Shown one piece after another: positions 16,357 to 24,399 of a DNA stretch of 38,650 nt. The notes beneath the pieces are model-generated. The model saw only the letters and a program-made list of their open reading frames with translations. It did not search any database and was not told the DNA's origin. The DNA comes from Faecalicatena contorta (GTDB taxonomy: Bacteria; Bacillota; Clostridia; Lachnospirales; Lachnospiraceae), in contig NZ_QGDS01000003.1 of assembly GCF_003149105.1 (NCBI RefSeq), forward strand, positions 1-38,650, given 5' to 3'. The translations under genes were made by a program, and so were the position numbers. Positions within the stretch are counted from its first letter, which is position 1; every line of letters starts with the position of its first letter.

Positions 16357-19002
16357 GTGAACTTCATAAAAAGAAAAAAACCTCCCAGACAGATTCAGAA
16401 AAACAAGCATGACTCAGAGACCAAACTCCGCTCCTGCGCTTTCTTGGCACCGGAAGATTTATTTAGTCTTCTATCAGCCCCGCAATCCGGCCTCACAAAT
16501 AGTGAAGCTGAAAACAGGCAGGAAGAATTCGGAAGGAATGTTATTACCATAGGTAATAAAAACACATTGCTTCATAGGTTGAGGGAAGCAGTCATCAATC
16601 CCTTCAACGTCATTTTACTTCTTGTTGCTGTTGTTACGTATTTCACGGATGTCGTAGCATCTAAAAAACCTGACTATCTCACTGTCATTATTATTTTGTC
16701 GCTGGTATTTCTGTCAAGTTTTGTTGCCTTTGTGCAAAGCCAGCGTTCCAATGCGGCGGCTGAAAAACTATCTCAAATGATCTCCAACAAAGCGGATGTC
16801 TGGCGGGATGAAACGCTGGCCGACATTCCTATGGATGAGGTAGTCCCCGGAGATATTGTGCGGCTTTCCGCAGGCGATATGATCCCTGCAGATGTGCGTT
16901 TTTTAACCACAAAAGATACTTTTGTTGCCCAGGCGGCGCTGACCGGAGAGTCCAATCCAGTGGAAAAGTTCAGCAGTATATGCAGCAAAGAGGATGACGC
17001 ATTAACTGATTTACACAATATCGGTTTCATGGGATCCAACATTATAAGCGGAAGTGCCACAGCTATTGTACTAGCCACCGGAAACAATACGTATTTTGGT
17101 TCAATGGCCAAGTCCTTGTCTGGTGACCGGGCAAAAACCAGCTTTGAGCGCGGTGTGGATTCGGTCAGTAAATTATTGGTCCGCATGATGCTGGTGATGG
17201 TGCCCGTAGTATTTCTGATTAACGGCCTGTCGAAGGGTGACTGGCCAAATGCATTTTTTTTTGCTGTCAGTATCGCTGTGGGACTTACCCCGGAAATGCT
17301 GCCTGTTATCATGACCTCAACGCTGGCAAAGGGGGCAGTTTCTATGTCCAGGCACAAGGTGATTGTACGCACTCTTGGTGCAATTCAGACGTTTGGTGAA
17401 ATGGATGTGCTGTGCACCGACAAAACCGGGACATTGACTGAGGATAAGATTATACTGGAAAAGTATATGAACCTTCACGGTGAGGATGACACCCGTATCC
17501 TGCGTCATGCCTATCTGAACAGCTATTTCCAAACCGGACTTAAAAATCTGATCGATATTGCCATCATTAACCGGGCCGGTCAGAACGGGCTTTCTAATAT
17601 CCTGGATGCTTACAGCCGCGTAGACGAAATCCCTTTTGACTTTTCGCGCCGCAGGATGAGTGTGGTTTTAACCGATAAAAACGAAAAACGGCAGCTTATC
17701 ACAAAAGGAGCCGTAGAAGAGATTCTGGCGATTTCTTCCTTCGTGGAAATCAACGGACGTGTCCTGCCAATGGACGGGGAGACACGGCAAATGGCACTGG
17801 ATACCTACGAAAAGTACAACACCGAAGGATTAAGGATGCTGGCCGTAGCGCAGAAAAATGAGGTTCCAGGCAGTGGTTCTTTCGGAGTGGCGGACGAAAG
17901 AGATATGGTTTTGATTGGTTTTGTAGGTTTTCTTGACCCACCAAAAGAAAGTGCTAAAACTGCAATCACCGCACTTCGGGAACACGGTGTAAGAACGGTT
18001 GTCCTCACCGGAGACAGCGAAGGAGTGGCTGTAAAAGTTTGCGGCAAAGTAGGTGTGAACGCTTCCCGTCTTTTTACGGGACACGACATTGAGCAAATGG
18101 ATGACACCGCACTTCTGGATGCGGTAAAGAATTGTGATTTGTTCGCCAAGCTGTCCCCTTCTCAAAAAGAACGGGTGGTAAAAGCCTTCCAAACAGCAGG
18201 GCATACGGTTGGCTATATGGGTGACGGTATTAATGATGCACCGCCCCTGCATCAGGCTGACGTGGGTATCTCTGTTGACAGTGCCGTAGATATCGCCAAG
18301 GAAACCGCAGATATCATCCTGCTCAAAAAGGATCTTATGGTACTTGAAGAAGGCGTCATTGAAGGCCGCCGCACCTTCGGCAACATCATAAAGTATATCA
18401 AAATGGCAGCAAGCGGAAATTTGGGCAATATGATTTCGGTCATCGCGTCCAGCATCTTCCTTCCGTTTCTGCCGATGCTGCCAGTGCAAATACTAACGCA
18501 GAACCTCCTGTGTGATTTTTCACAAATGGGAATGCCCTTCGACAGTGTAGATAAAGAATATATCCAGAAGCCCCGTAAATGGGAAACAAAATCGATTAAA
18601 TCCTTTATGGCATTCTTAGGGCCAGTCAGCTCTGTCTTTGATATTTTATGCTTTGCTGTAATGTGGTGGGTAATTAAAGCAAATACAGTGGATTTATCCC
18701 CATTGTTTCAATGCGGATGGTTTGTATTTGGGACTGTATCACAAGTGTTGGTCATCCATATGATCCGCACTGCTAAAGTTCCTTTTCTGCAAAGCATGCC
18801 ATCCACACCCCTTTTCTTATCTACATTTATTGTTGCAGCGGCAGCGCTTATAATAAGCTTTAGCAACTTTGCAGTTGGCCTCGATATGATGCGGCTTCCA
18901 GTTTCATTTATCCCATGGTTAGCGCTAATATCAGCAGGTTATCTCCTATGCGTACAATTTGTCAAGAGAATTTATGTGCACCGGTATGGAGAATGGATGT
19001 AA
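16357..19002 (+). CDS. mgtA: Magnesium-translocating P-type ATPase
   Basis: A P3B-type ATPase of 881 residues that imports Mg2+ across the membrane. I prefer the GTG at 16357, which follows GAAAGGA at about 9 nt; ATGs at 16339 and 16348 are poorly placed relative to it. The N-terminal cation-ATPase domain begins around LAPEDLFSLLSAPQSGLTNS. The actuator motif is TGES (196-199), the phosphorylated Asp is Asp355 in CTDKTGTLTED, and the hinge is GDGINDAPPL (Asp623). Membrane segments include NPFNVILLLVAVV, the SVGLTPEMLP-like VGLTPEMLPVIM and the C-terminal set after 18420, with LLCDFSQMGMPFDSVD typical of MgtA/MgtB. It is a single gene facing a convergent trpB. Regulation is probably from its long leader, but no known riboswitch was recognised. 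Confidence 0.93.
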   Translation: MNFIKRKKPPRQIQKNKHDSETKLRSCAFLAPEDLFSLLSAPQSGLTNSEAENRQEEFGRNVITIGNKNTLLHRLREAVINPFNVILLLVAVVTYFTDVVASKKPDYLTVIIILSLVFLSSFVAFVQSQRSNAAAEKLSQMISNKADVWRDETLADIPMDEVVPGDIVRLSAGDMIPADVRFLTTKDTFVAQAALTGESNPVEKFSSICSKEDDALTDLHNIGFMGSNIISGSATAIVLATGNNTYFGSMAKSLSGDRAKTSFERGVDSVSKLLVRMMLVMVPVVFLINGLSKGDWPNAFFFAVSIAVGLTPEMLPVIMTSTLAKGAVSMSRHKVIVRTLGAIQTFGEMDVLCTDKTGTLTEDKIILEKYMNLHGEDDTRILRHAYLNSYFQTGLKNLIDIAIINRAGQNGLSNILDAYSRVDEIPFDFSRRRMSVVLTDKNEKRQLITKGAVEEILAISSFVEINGRVLPMDGETRQMALDTYEKYNTEGLRMLAVAQKNEVPGSGSFGVADERDMVLIGFVGFLDPPKESAKTAITALREHGVRTVVLTGDSEGVAVKVCGKVGVNASRLFTGHDIEQMDDTALLDAVKNCDLFAKLSPSQKERVVKAFQTAGHTVGYMGDGINDAPPLHQADVGISVDSAVDIAKETADIILLKKDLMVLEEGVIEGRRTFGNIIKYIKMAASGNLGNMISVIASSIFLPFLPMLPVQILTQNLLCDFSQMGMPFDSVDKEYIQKPRKWETKSIKSFMAFLGPVSSVFDILCFAVMWWVIKANTVDLSPLFQCGWFVFGTVSQVLVIHMIRTAKVPFLQSMPSTPLFLSTFIVAAAALIISFSNFAVGLDMMRLPVSFIPWLALISAGYLLCVQFVKRIYVHRYGEWM

Positions 19003-19011
19003 TACAAAGCT

Positions 19012-19060
19012 AAAAACCCCAGGATGACTCTTCTGTTCATCCTGAGGATTTTTGTTTTAT
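19012..19060. terminator. Bidirectional terminator between mgtA and trpB
   Basis: CAGGATGA (19020-19027) pairs with TCATCCTG (19037-19044) around a 9-nt loop. On the plus strand TTTTTGTTTT follows, ending mgtA; on the minus strand the sequence CCCC then TTTTT follows, ending trpB. It lies between the two convergent stop codons. Confidence 0.9.
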
Positions 19061-19075
19061 TTCTAAAGCTTTTTC

Positions 19076-20461
19076 CTATTTCATATTTCCCGGAAATCTC
19101 GGGATTCCATCAAATCCAGCCTTCAAGTCAGCATCTGTGGGCACATAGTCTTCCATGACACCGTCATGGAATTTTTCATATGCTACCATATCAAAATACC
19201 CGGTTCCTGTGAGTCCAAAGAGTATAGTTTTCTCTTCTCCTGTTTCTTTACATTTCAAAGCTTCGTCAATTGCCACCTTAATTGCATGGCTGCTTTCTGG
19301 TGCAGGCAGTATTCCTTCTACTCTGGCAAATTGCTCTGCCGCCTCGAATACGGATGTCTGTTCTACAGAACGTGCTTCCATGTATCCGTCATGGTAGAGC
19401 TGTGATAAGGTTGAGCTCATTCCGTGATACCGGAGACCACCTGCATGGTTTGCGGATGGAATAAATCCACTTCCCAGAGTATACATTTTTGCCAGCGGGC
19501 ATACCATTCCTGTGTCGCAGAAATCATATGCGTAAACACCGCGTGTCAGGCTTGGGCAGGATGCCGGTTCTACAGCAATAAACTGGTAATCTGCTTCGCC
19601 TCTGAGTTTTTCACCCATAAACGGTGAAATCAAGCCTCCAAGATTAGAACCGCCTCCTGCACATCCAATGATGATATCAGGCTTGATTCCATATTTATCC
19701 ATTGCAGCTTTGGCTTCCACACCGATTACAGACTGATGCAGAAGCACCTGATTCAAAACACTTCCCAATACATATCTGTAGCCTTCCGTTTTTGTTGCCA
19801 CTTCCACCGCCTCAGAAATGGCACAGCCCAGACTTCCTGTGGTTCCAGGATGCTCCGCCAGGATTTTCTTTCCGACCTCTGTTGACTCTGATGGTGACGG
19901 GGTAACACTTGCCCCATATGTGCGCATCACCTCTCTGCGGAATGGCTTCTGCTCATAAGAGCATTTTACCATATATACCTTACAGTCCAGTTCTAAATAG
20001 GAACATGCCATGGATAATGCTGTTCCCCACTGTCCCGCTCCGGTCTCTGTAGTCACGCCTTTCAGGCCCTGTTCCTTTGCGTAATAAGCCTGAGCAATGG
20101 CAGAATTCAGCTTATGGCTTCCACTCGTATTATTCCCCTCAAACTTGTAATAAATCTTTGCCGGAGTCTGTAATTTCTCCTCCAGGCAGTACGCCCTCAC
20201 CAGCGGCGCCGGACGGTACATTTTATAAAAATCACGTATTTTCTCAGGAATCTCTATTAAACTGTTGTCATTATCCAGCTCCTGTTTTACAAGCTCCTCA
20301 CAGAATACAACGCTCAGCTCTTCTTCTGTCATCGGCTGTAATGTCCCCGGATTCAAAAGGGGGGCAGGCTTATTCTTCATGTCGGCACGTACATTGTACC
20401 ATTCTCTTGGCATTTCACTTTCTTCCAGATAAATTTTATAGGGAATCTTGTTCTCACTCAT
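19076..20461 (-). CDS. trpB: TrpB2-type tryptophan synthase beta chain
   Basis: A 461-residue PLP enzyme of the TrpB2 group, which condenses indole with serine (or, in some members, phosphoserine) to make tryptophan. The length and the N-terminus (YLEESEMPREWYNVRADM) are those of TrpB2 rather than the roughly 400-residue TrpB1. The PLP lysine is Lys117 in NNTSGSHKLNSA, the phosphate loop is GCAGGGSNLGG, and TETGAGQWG marks the substrate loop. No trpA or other trp gene is nearby, so it may act alone as an indole-scavenging enzyme. A T-box with a Trp specifier directly upstream supports control by uncharged tRNA-Trp and confirms the pathway. Confidence 0.93.
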   Translation of the reverse strand: MSENKIPYKIYLEESEMPREWYNVRADMKNKPAPLLNPGTLQPMTEEELSVVFCEELVKQELDNDNSLIEIPEKIRDFYKMYRPAPLVRAYCLEEKLQTPAKIYYKFEGNNTSGSHKLNSAIAQAYYAKEQGLKGVTTETGAGQWGTALSMACSYLELDCKVYMVKCSYEQKPFRREVMRTYGASVTPSPSESTEVGKKILAEHPGTTGSLGCAISEAVEVATKTEGYRYVLGSVLNQVLLHQSVIGVEAKAAMDKYGIKPDIIIGCAGGGSNLGGLISPFMGEKLRGEADYQFIAVEPASCPSLTRGVYAYDFCDTGMVCPLAKMYTLGSGFIPSANHAGGLRYHGMSSTLSQLYHDGYMEARSVEQTSVFEAAEQFARVEGILPAPESSHAIKVAIDEALKCKETGEEKTILFGLTGTGYFDMVAYEKFHDGVMEDYVPTDADLKAGFDGIPRFPGNMK

Positions 20462-20516
20462 ATAAAAATCTCCTTTCTCTTTTACCGGGATAAGTAGATT
20501 ATAATTTCCTGTTACA

Positions 20517-20800
20517 TAAAAAAATACCCTTATCCCTCACAATAAACTATTGCAGGGACAAGAGTATGAATCATCAAAACTCCTGCGGTGCCACCCAGCT
20601 TGATGCATCCTGTGCATCCTCTCATGCATACTGGCATATGCCGACTTTATTAACGGAGTACTCTCTCCGGCTCACCTACTGAATCCTTCAGTTCGCCCTC
20701 AGAAGCCCATTCCCAAATATCTTCTCCTGCCGCAATCCCACCGCCTGCAGCTCTCTGTTTGGTAAGTATAAAAGGTACTTGCTCTTCCTCATAGGTTTAA
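20517..20800 (-). promoter_or_regulatory. Tryptophan T-box leader of trpB
   Basis: A T-box riboswitch on the minus strand. The conserved bulge GGGTGGCACCGC of the antiterminator is the reverse complement of plus 20583-20595 or so. Within stem I the specifier context GGGAATGGGC (plus 20705-20714) places UGG, the Trp codon, at plus 20707-20709. The terminator is excellent: 14 continuous pairs between plus 20524-20537 and 20554-20567, then seven T residues. Uncharged tRNA-Trp should pair with UGG and with the bulge, favour the antiterminator and switch on trpB. Confidence 0.92.
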
Positions 20801-20804
20801 AAAG

Positions 20805-20833
20805 ACTTTAGCATGGTAAATTAAAAATGTCAA
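20805..20833 (-). promoter_or_regulatory. Promoter of the T-box/trpB transcript
   Basis: Minus-strand -35 TTGACA (plus 20828-20833), 17-bp spacer and -10 TAAAGT (plus 20805-20810). The start would fall near 20798, at the beginning of the T-box leader. The -35 box lies within one arm of the inverted repeat that ends the ribosomal-protein operon. Confidence 0.7.
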
Positions 20834-20884
20834 CAGTTTTATACTATAATTTATTGATATCTCTTATAGTATAAAATTGTTGAC
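20829..20884 (-). terminator. AT-rich inverted repeat ending infC-rpmI-rplT
   Basis: Two 21-bp arms (20829-20849 and 20864-20884) are inverted copies with one G-U-compatible difference, separated by 14 nt. On the minus strand the hairpin follows the rplT stop by 30 nt and runs into ATTTTTAATTT, so it can act as terminator. The stem is unusually AT-rich, and its distal arm carries the -35 box of the trpB promoter. Confidence 0.7.
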
Positions 20885-20914
20885 TTCATTATACGAGCTT
20901 TTATATAATTTTTA

Positions 20915-21271
20915 TTATGCAATCTTTGCTTTTGCAACATCAGCCAGTGTAGCGAATCCTTCTTTGTCGCTTACTGCCAGCTCTGCCAGCATTTTTCTGT
21001 TCATATCAACATCAGCCAGCTTCAGCCCATGCATAAACTTGCTGTAGGACAGACCGTTCATTCTTGCAGCCGCATTGATACGTGCAATCCATAATTGTCT
21101 CATCTGACGTTTACGCTGTTTTCTTCCTGCATAAGAAGATGTGAGTGCTCTCATAACAGACTGTTTTGCAACTCTGTACTGTTTGGAGCGTGCGCCTCTA
21201 TATCCTTTTGCTAATTTTAAAGTCCTGTTATGTTTTTTCTTAGCGTTCATTCCGCCTTTAATTCTTGCCAT
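20915..21271 (-). CDS. rplT: 50S ribosomal protein L20
   Basis: A 118-residue protein needed for early 50S assembly, which binds 23S rRNA and, in Firmicutes, represses its own operon through the leader. The sequence is typical: MARIKGGMNAKKKHNRTLKL, then AKGYRGARSKQYRVAKQ and ALTSSYAGRKQRKRQMRQLW. Length is normal. It is last in infC-rpmI-rplT, 31 nt after rpmI, and followed by an AT-rich terminator. Confidence 0.98.
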   Translation of the reverse strand: MARIKGGMNAKKKHNRTLKLAKGYRGARSKQYRVAKQSVMRALTSSYAGRKQRKRQMRQLWIARINAAARMNGLSYSKFMHGLKLADVDMNRKMLAELAVSDKEGFATLADVAKAKIA

Positions 21272-21302
21272 TTCTTAATCCTCCTTCATCCACTTCCAAA
21301 TC

Positions 21303-21500
21303 TTAAAGATATGGTAATACTTTCTTCATGTTTTTTACATTTGTAGCATCTGTGATAGCCGGCTGTCTAAGATTTCTTTTTCTCTTGGCAGACTTCTTGG
21401 TTAAGATATGGCTTTTATATGCTTTGCTTCTTTTCAGTTTTCCTGTACCTGTTACTTTAAAGCGTTTTGCTGCCGCTCTATTTGTTTTGATTTTTGGCAT
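21303..21500 (-). CDS. rpmI: 50S ribosomal protein L35
   Basis: A 65-residue basic protein of the large subunit. The start at 21500 ([18 protein letters not shown]) follows GGAGGAAATTATC; the frame to 21518 would include the ribosome site. The [18 protein letters not shown] segment is characteristic. Its place between infC and rplT is the universal Firmicutes order. Confidence 0.98.
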   Translation of the reverse strand: MPKIKTNRAAAKRFKVTGTGKLKRSKAYKSHILTKKSAKRKRNLRQPAITDATNVKNMKKVLPYL

Positions 21501-21560
21501 GATAATTTCCTCCTTCATTGTGCGCTTGACTTGGGTGCCAAAACACCCGTAGATTTATTT

Positions 21561-22067
21561 TTAACGTTTTTCAGTTAAAACCATGCTCATATTTCTGCCT
21601 TCTAATTTTGCTGGTTTTTCTACAGACGCAACGTCTTCCAGCAAAGCGGCAAAATCGTCTAGAATGTGCTTACTCTGATGTATATGCGCCATCTCTCTTC
21701 CGCGGAAACGCAAGGTTACTTTTACTTTATTGCCTTTTGTAATAAACTTCTTGGCATTGTTCACTTTCGTAGTCAAGTCATTGGTATCAATATTCGGTGA
21801 TAGACGTACTTCCTTCAATTCGACAGTCTTCTGCTTTTTCTTGGCTTCTTTATCCTTGCGTGTCTGCTCATATTTGTACTTGCCATAATCAATAATCTTG
21901 CAGACCGGTGGTTTCGCCATCGGTGCAATCTTCACCAAATCAAGCTCTGCATCCATAGCCATCTTCAAGGCATCCTTGGATGACATGATTCCTAATTGTT
22001 CCCCATCCTCACTGACCAAACGGACTTCCTTGTCTCTGATCTGCTCATTAATCATTAAATCGCTAAT
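21561..22067 (-). CDS. infC: Translation initiation factor IF-3, AUU start
   Basis: A 168-residue initiation factor that binds the 30S subunit and checks the start codon. Both domains are present: the N-domain (INEQIRDKEVRLVSEDGEQL) and the C-domain from KEVRLSPNIDTNDL to the end, with VTLRFRGREMAH. The first ATG (22055) lies 20 nt from the only good ribosome site (GGAGGT), but an in-frame ATT at 22065-22067 lies 8 nt from it. I therefore start at ATT, giving a leader of Met(Ile)-Ser-Asp-Leu. Rare AUU starts are a known feature of infC, allowing IF-3 to repress its own translation. Confidence 0.93.
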   Translation of the reverse strand: MSDLMINEQIRDKEVRLVSEDGEQLGIMSSKDALKMAMDAELDLVKIAPMAKPPVCKIIDYGKYKYEQTRKDKEAKKKQKTVELKEVRLSPNIDTNDLTTKVNNAKKFITKGNKVKVTLRFRGREMAHIHQSKHILDDFAALLEDVASVEKPAKLEGRNMSMVLTEKR

Positions 22068-22318
22068 TGTCGTATACCTCCGTTAAATGAATTTCCTCTA
22101 GCTTCCTTCTGCGAAAGAATCAAAAACTTCCCCAGGACTTTCCTGAAAACAGGAAAGAATCCTCATTACATAAAAAAAAGAGTGAACACTCTCCACTCGT
22201 ATCTTGGCATACATACTTTCCCACTGGAAAACTATGTGAACGCTTCAATATCAAACCAATAGTCACCCAATTGTGCTATGGTGAGAGTGGATACTCTGCT
22301 TTGTTTTTGCTTCACGCA
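22068..22318 (-). promoter_or_regulatory. Leader of infC-rpmI-rplT with attenuator hairpins
   Basis: About 250 nt of leader lie between the promoter and infC. On the minus strand GAGTGGAGAGTGTTCACTC followed by eight T residues (plus 22172-22198) is an intrinsic terminator in mid-leader. An earlier segment, GAGTATCCACTCTC (near plus 22284-22297), is complementary to the terminator's 5' arm and could form an antiterminator. A second, perfect hairpin CTTTCCTG-AAAA-CAGGAAAG sits at 22138-22157, nearer the gene. This arrangement fits the L20-responsive leader known in Firmicutes; the L20 site itself is not proven. Confidence 0.65.
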
Positions 22319-22324
22319 AAATAT

Positions 22325-22353
22325 AAGTTATCATATTTTCCGATAAATGTCAA
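22325..22353 (-). promoter_or_regulatory. Promoter of infC-rpmI-rplT
   Basis: Minus-strand -35 TTGACA (plus 22348-22353), 17-bp spacer, -10 TAACTT (plus 22325-22330). Transcription would begin near 22318. Confidence 0.75.
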
Positions 22354-22408
22354 CATATTTTCCGGTAATATTTAATAACGTCTATTATAAATTTAAATTC
22401 TGCCGCTT

Positions 22409-22433
22409 AATAAAAGCACTGCCGGGCAGGTGC
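22409..22433 (-). terminator. Probable terminator of the DegV gene
   Basis: On the minus strand GCACCTG and CAGTGC pair around CCCGG with one bulged C (plus 22416-22433) and are followed by TTTTATT. It lies 49 nt after the DegV stop and upstream of the infC promoter. Confidence 0.55.
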
Positions 22434-22481
22434 CGGACCTTATATCCGCCTCCCCGCCCAGGTTTTATTGTCTGCCGGTTC

Positions 22482-23345
22482 TTAACGCTCATTTCCCATG
22501 AAGAAAATCGCTACAACACCAGGACCTGTATGGCTTCCGATTACTGTGCCTATATTGTTAATCAAAACTTCTTTTGCCCCCAGCTTTTCCTTTGCAAGGC
22601 CTGCTACGTACTCGGCATCTTCGATACAGTCACCATGTGTAATCATGACTATCTCGTTTTCCCAGCCTTTTGATTGGGCTGCTGCCATATCTACTATCTT
22701 ATTCAGGGATTTCTTTCTTCCCCGTTCTTTCGCAATTACCTGTAACTTACCTTCGTTATCCACATGAATAATGGGCTTGATCTGCACCATAGTCCCTACA
22801 ATTGCAGTAGCCTTTGACACCCTTCCCCCGCGGTGCAGGTGATTCAGGTCATCTACAGTGACATTATGGCAGATATGAAGTTTGTTCTCTTCCACCCACC
22901 GGGAGATTTCGTCAATGTTCTTTCCTTCTTCTTTCAGCTCAAGCACTTTGTAAAGGAGAAGGCCTTCCCCCAGACACGCACACAGCGTATCAATAATAAT
23001 AATCTTTGCCTCAGGATATTCTTCCGCAAGTTCTTCCCCTGCAATTCTCATACTGTTAAAAGTACCGCTCAGGCTGGAAGAAAAGCCCAGATGAAGAATG
23101 TCTTTGCCTTCCTTCAAAAATGGCTCTAAAATTTCCTTTGCTTCCTCAGGATTCACTTGGGATGTGACTGACATATGCCCTTCTCTCAGCTTTGCAAAAA
23201 ATTCTTTGCCGGTAAGTCCCTGCATATCTGTATAGGTTTCCCCGTCAATTGTATATTTTAAAGGAATAACCTGTACATCCCTCTCCTCTAACCACTCTTT
23301 CGGTAAATCAACGGTACTGTTTACTGAAATTACAAATTCTCTCAT
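22482..23345 (-). CDS. DegV family fatty-acid-binding protein
   Basis: A 287-residue DegV (FakB-like) protein. Members bind a single fatty acid and some hand it to the FakA kinase for phosphorylation. The start at 23345 follows AGGAGG at 6 nt. The N-terminal domain begins MREFVISVNSTVDLP, with the fatty-acid-contact STVD; the second conserved motif is HLGFSSSLSGTFNSMRIAGE, and the C-terminal domain has DDLNHLHRGGRVSKATAIVG and ends in HTGPGVVAIFFMG. All are standard. No fakA is nearby, as is common because several DegV paralogues share one kinase. The role as a FakB is inferred from the family. Confidence 0.92.
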   Translation of the reverse strand: MREFVISVNSTVDLPKEWLEERDVQVIPLKYTIDGETYTDMQGLTGKEFFAKLREGHMSVTSQVNPEEAKEILEPFLKEGKDILHLGFSSSLSGTFNSMRIAGEELAEEYPEAKIIIIDTLCACLGEGLLLYKVLELKEEGKNIDEISRWVEENKLHICHNVTVDDLNHLHRGGRVSKATAIVGTMVQIKPIIHVDNEGKLQVIAKERGRKKSLNKIVDMAAAQSKGWENEIVMITHGDCIEDAEYVAGLAKEKLGAKEVLINNIGTVIGSHTGPGVVAIFFMGNER

Positions 23346-23452
23346 ACCCGTCCTCCTGTATTCCATTTTCCTTATCATACCATCTTTTTCCCTTTTAGGC
23401 AAAAATTTTTTAGTCTCAGAAGAGTAGACAATTCCAATTTAATGCCCCCGAA

Positions 23453-23506
23453 TTGCAATCATTCACAGAAAATGATATATTTCTAGTAGGATATTTTGAA
23501 AATATC
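23453..23506 (+). promoter_or_regulatory. Promoter and palindrome before the CPBP gene
   Basis: Plus-strand -35 TTGCAA (23453-23458), 17-bp spacer, -10 TATATT (23476-23481). Just downstream lies a palindrome, GATATTTT-G-AAAATATC (23490-23506), which could be an operator over the early transcribed region. Confidence 0.55.
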
Positions 23507-23535
23507 TTATTTTAAGAAAGTGAGGCTATCTCTTT

Positions 23536-24399
23536 ATGAAAAAAATACTCAATAAGACCGGAGGCATCTTACTTTGTCTGCTTCCTTTTATCGCAGGAAT
23601 CATACTGCAATATATTCTAAGTTTTATCTGTATGCTATTCCAGGCTGTTTTTATGTATTTTGATTCCCCCGGGTTCCAGCTTCAAAATTACATGGACAGC
23701 CTGATGACCAGCCATTTTAATACACTTGTTATGTTTTCTTACGGGATAACAGCTGCCCTTTTGATGGGAATATGGTATTTTATATCAGCCGTTCCCCGCC
23801 ATACGCCTAAACGCAGACCGGGCCAGATTTTCCATGTAAAAACAATCATCGGCATTATTTTGCTGGTTCCGGCCCTGCAGTCCATTATTTCTTATTTTAT
23901 TAGTTTTATTTCCATATTGAAACCTTCCTGGTATTCTGCTTATGACAGCCTGATGGAAAGTGCGGGAATGAATGATATCACAATACTTCTTGCTCTTTAC
24001 TCCCTGATTGTTGCGCCCGTCTGTGAAGAATTGATTTTCCGGGGTGTTACACTGCATTACGCACAAAAGGTATTTCCCTTCTGGGCTGCCAACCTTTTTC
24101 AGTCGCTTCTTTTCGGGCTGTACCATATGAATCTGATACAGGGGATTTATGCATTTCTGGTAGGACTTTTCTGTGGATATATTTTTCATGCGGGGCAAAG
24201 CATATACCTGTCCATAGCGTACCATATACTGTTTAATCTGTGGGGCACCTGGCTGTATCAGCTCTTTTACACAGGAGACAGCCTCCTGATTCACGCCATA
24301 CAGTTTACCGCTGCTTTACTGGCAATGGGATACGGACTTCTTTTGTGCAAAAAAGGAGCTCCCTCCAGGGAGCATCCTGATAAATTCTCATTACTGTAA
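23536..24399 (+). CDS. CPBP family intramembrane metalloprotease
   Basis: A 287-residue membrane protein with about seven or eight helices, of the CAAX/bacteriocin-processing (Abi, CPBP) family. All three catalytic motifs are visible: EELIFRG (Glu164-Glu165 to Arg169), FGLYH (Phe193 to His197) and HILFN (His230 to Asn234), so it is likely an active protease. Substrate is unknown; relatives act in membrane-protein processing or in bacteriocin self-immunity, but no bacteriocin gene is seen here. Its 3' end overlaps the convergent SpoVAF-like gene by 9 nt, with no terminator between them. Confidence 0.9.
   Translation: MKKILNKTGGILLCLLPFIAGIILQYILSFICMLFQAVFMYFDSPGFQLQNYMDSLMTSHFNTLVMFSYGITAALLMGIWYFISAVPRHTPKRRPGQIFHVKTIIGIILLVPALQSIISYFISFISILKPSWYSAYDSLMESAGMNDITILLALYSLIVAPVCEELIFRGVTLHYAQKVFPFWAANLFQSLLFGLYHMNLIQGIYAFLVGLFCGYIFHAGQSIYLSIAYHILFNLWGTWLYQLFYTGDSLLIHAIQFTAALLAMGYGLLLCKKGAPSREHPDKFSLL

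Noticed and set aside
17830..18489. Minus-strand frame of 219 codons inside mgtA
   Set aside because: It lies opposite conserved P-type ATPase motifs, has no recognisable domain and follows from codon bias of the sense gene.
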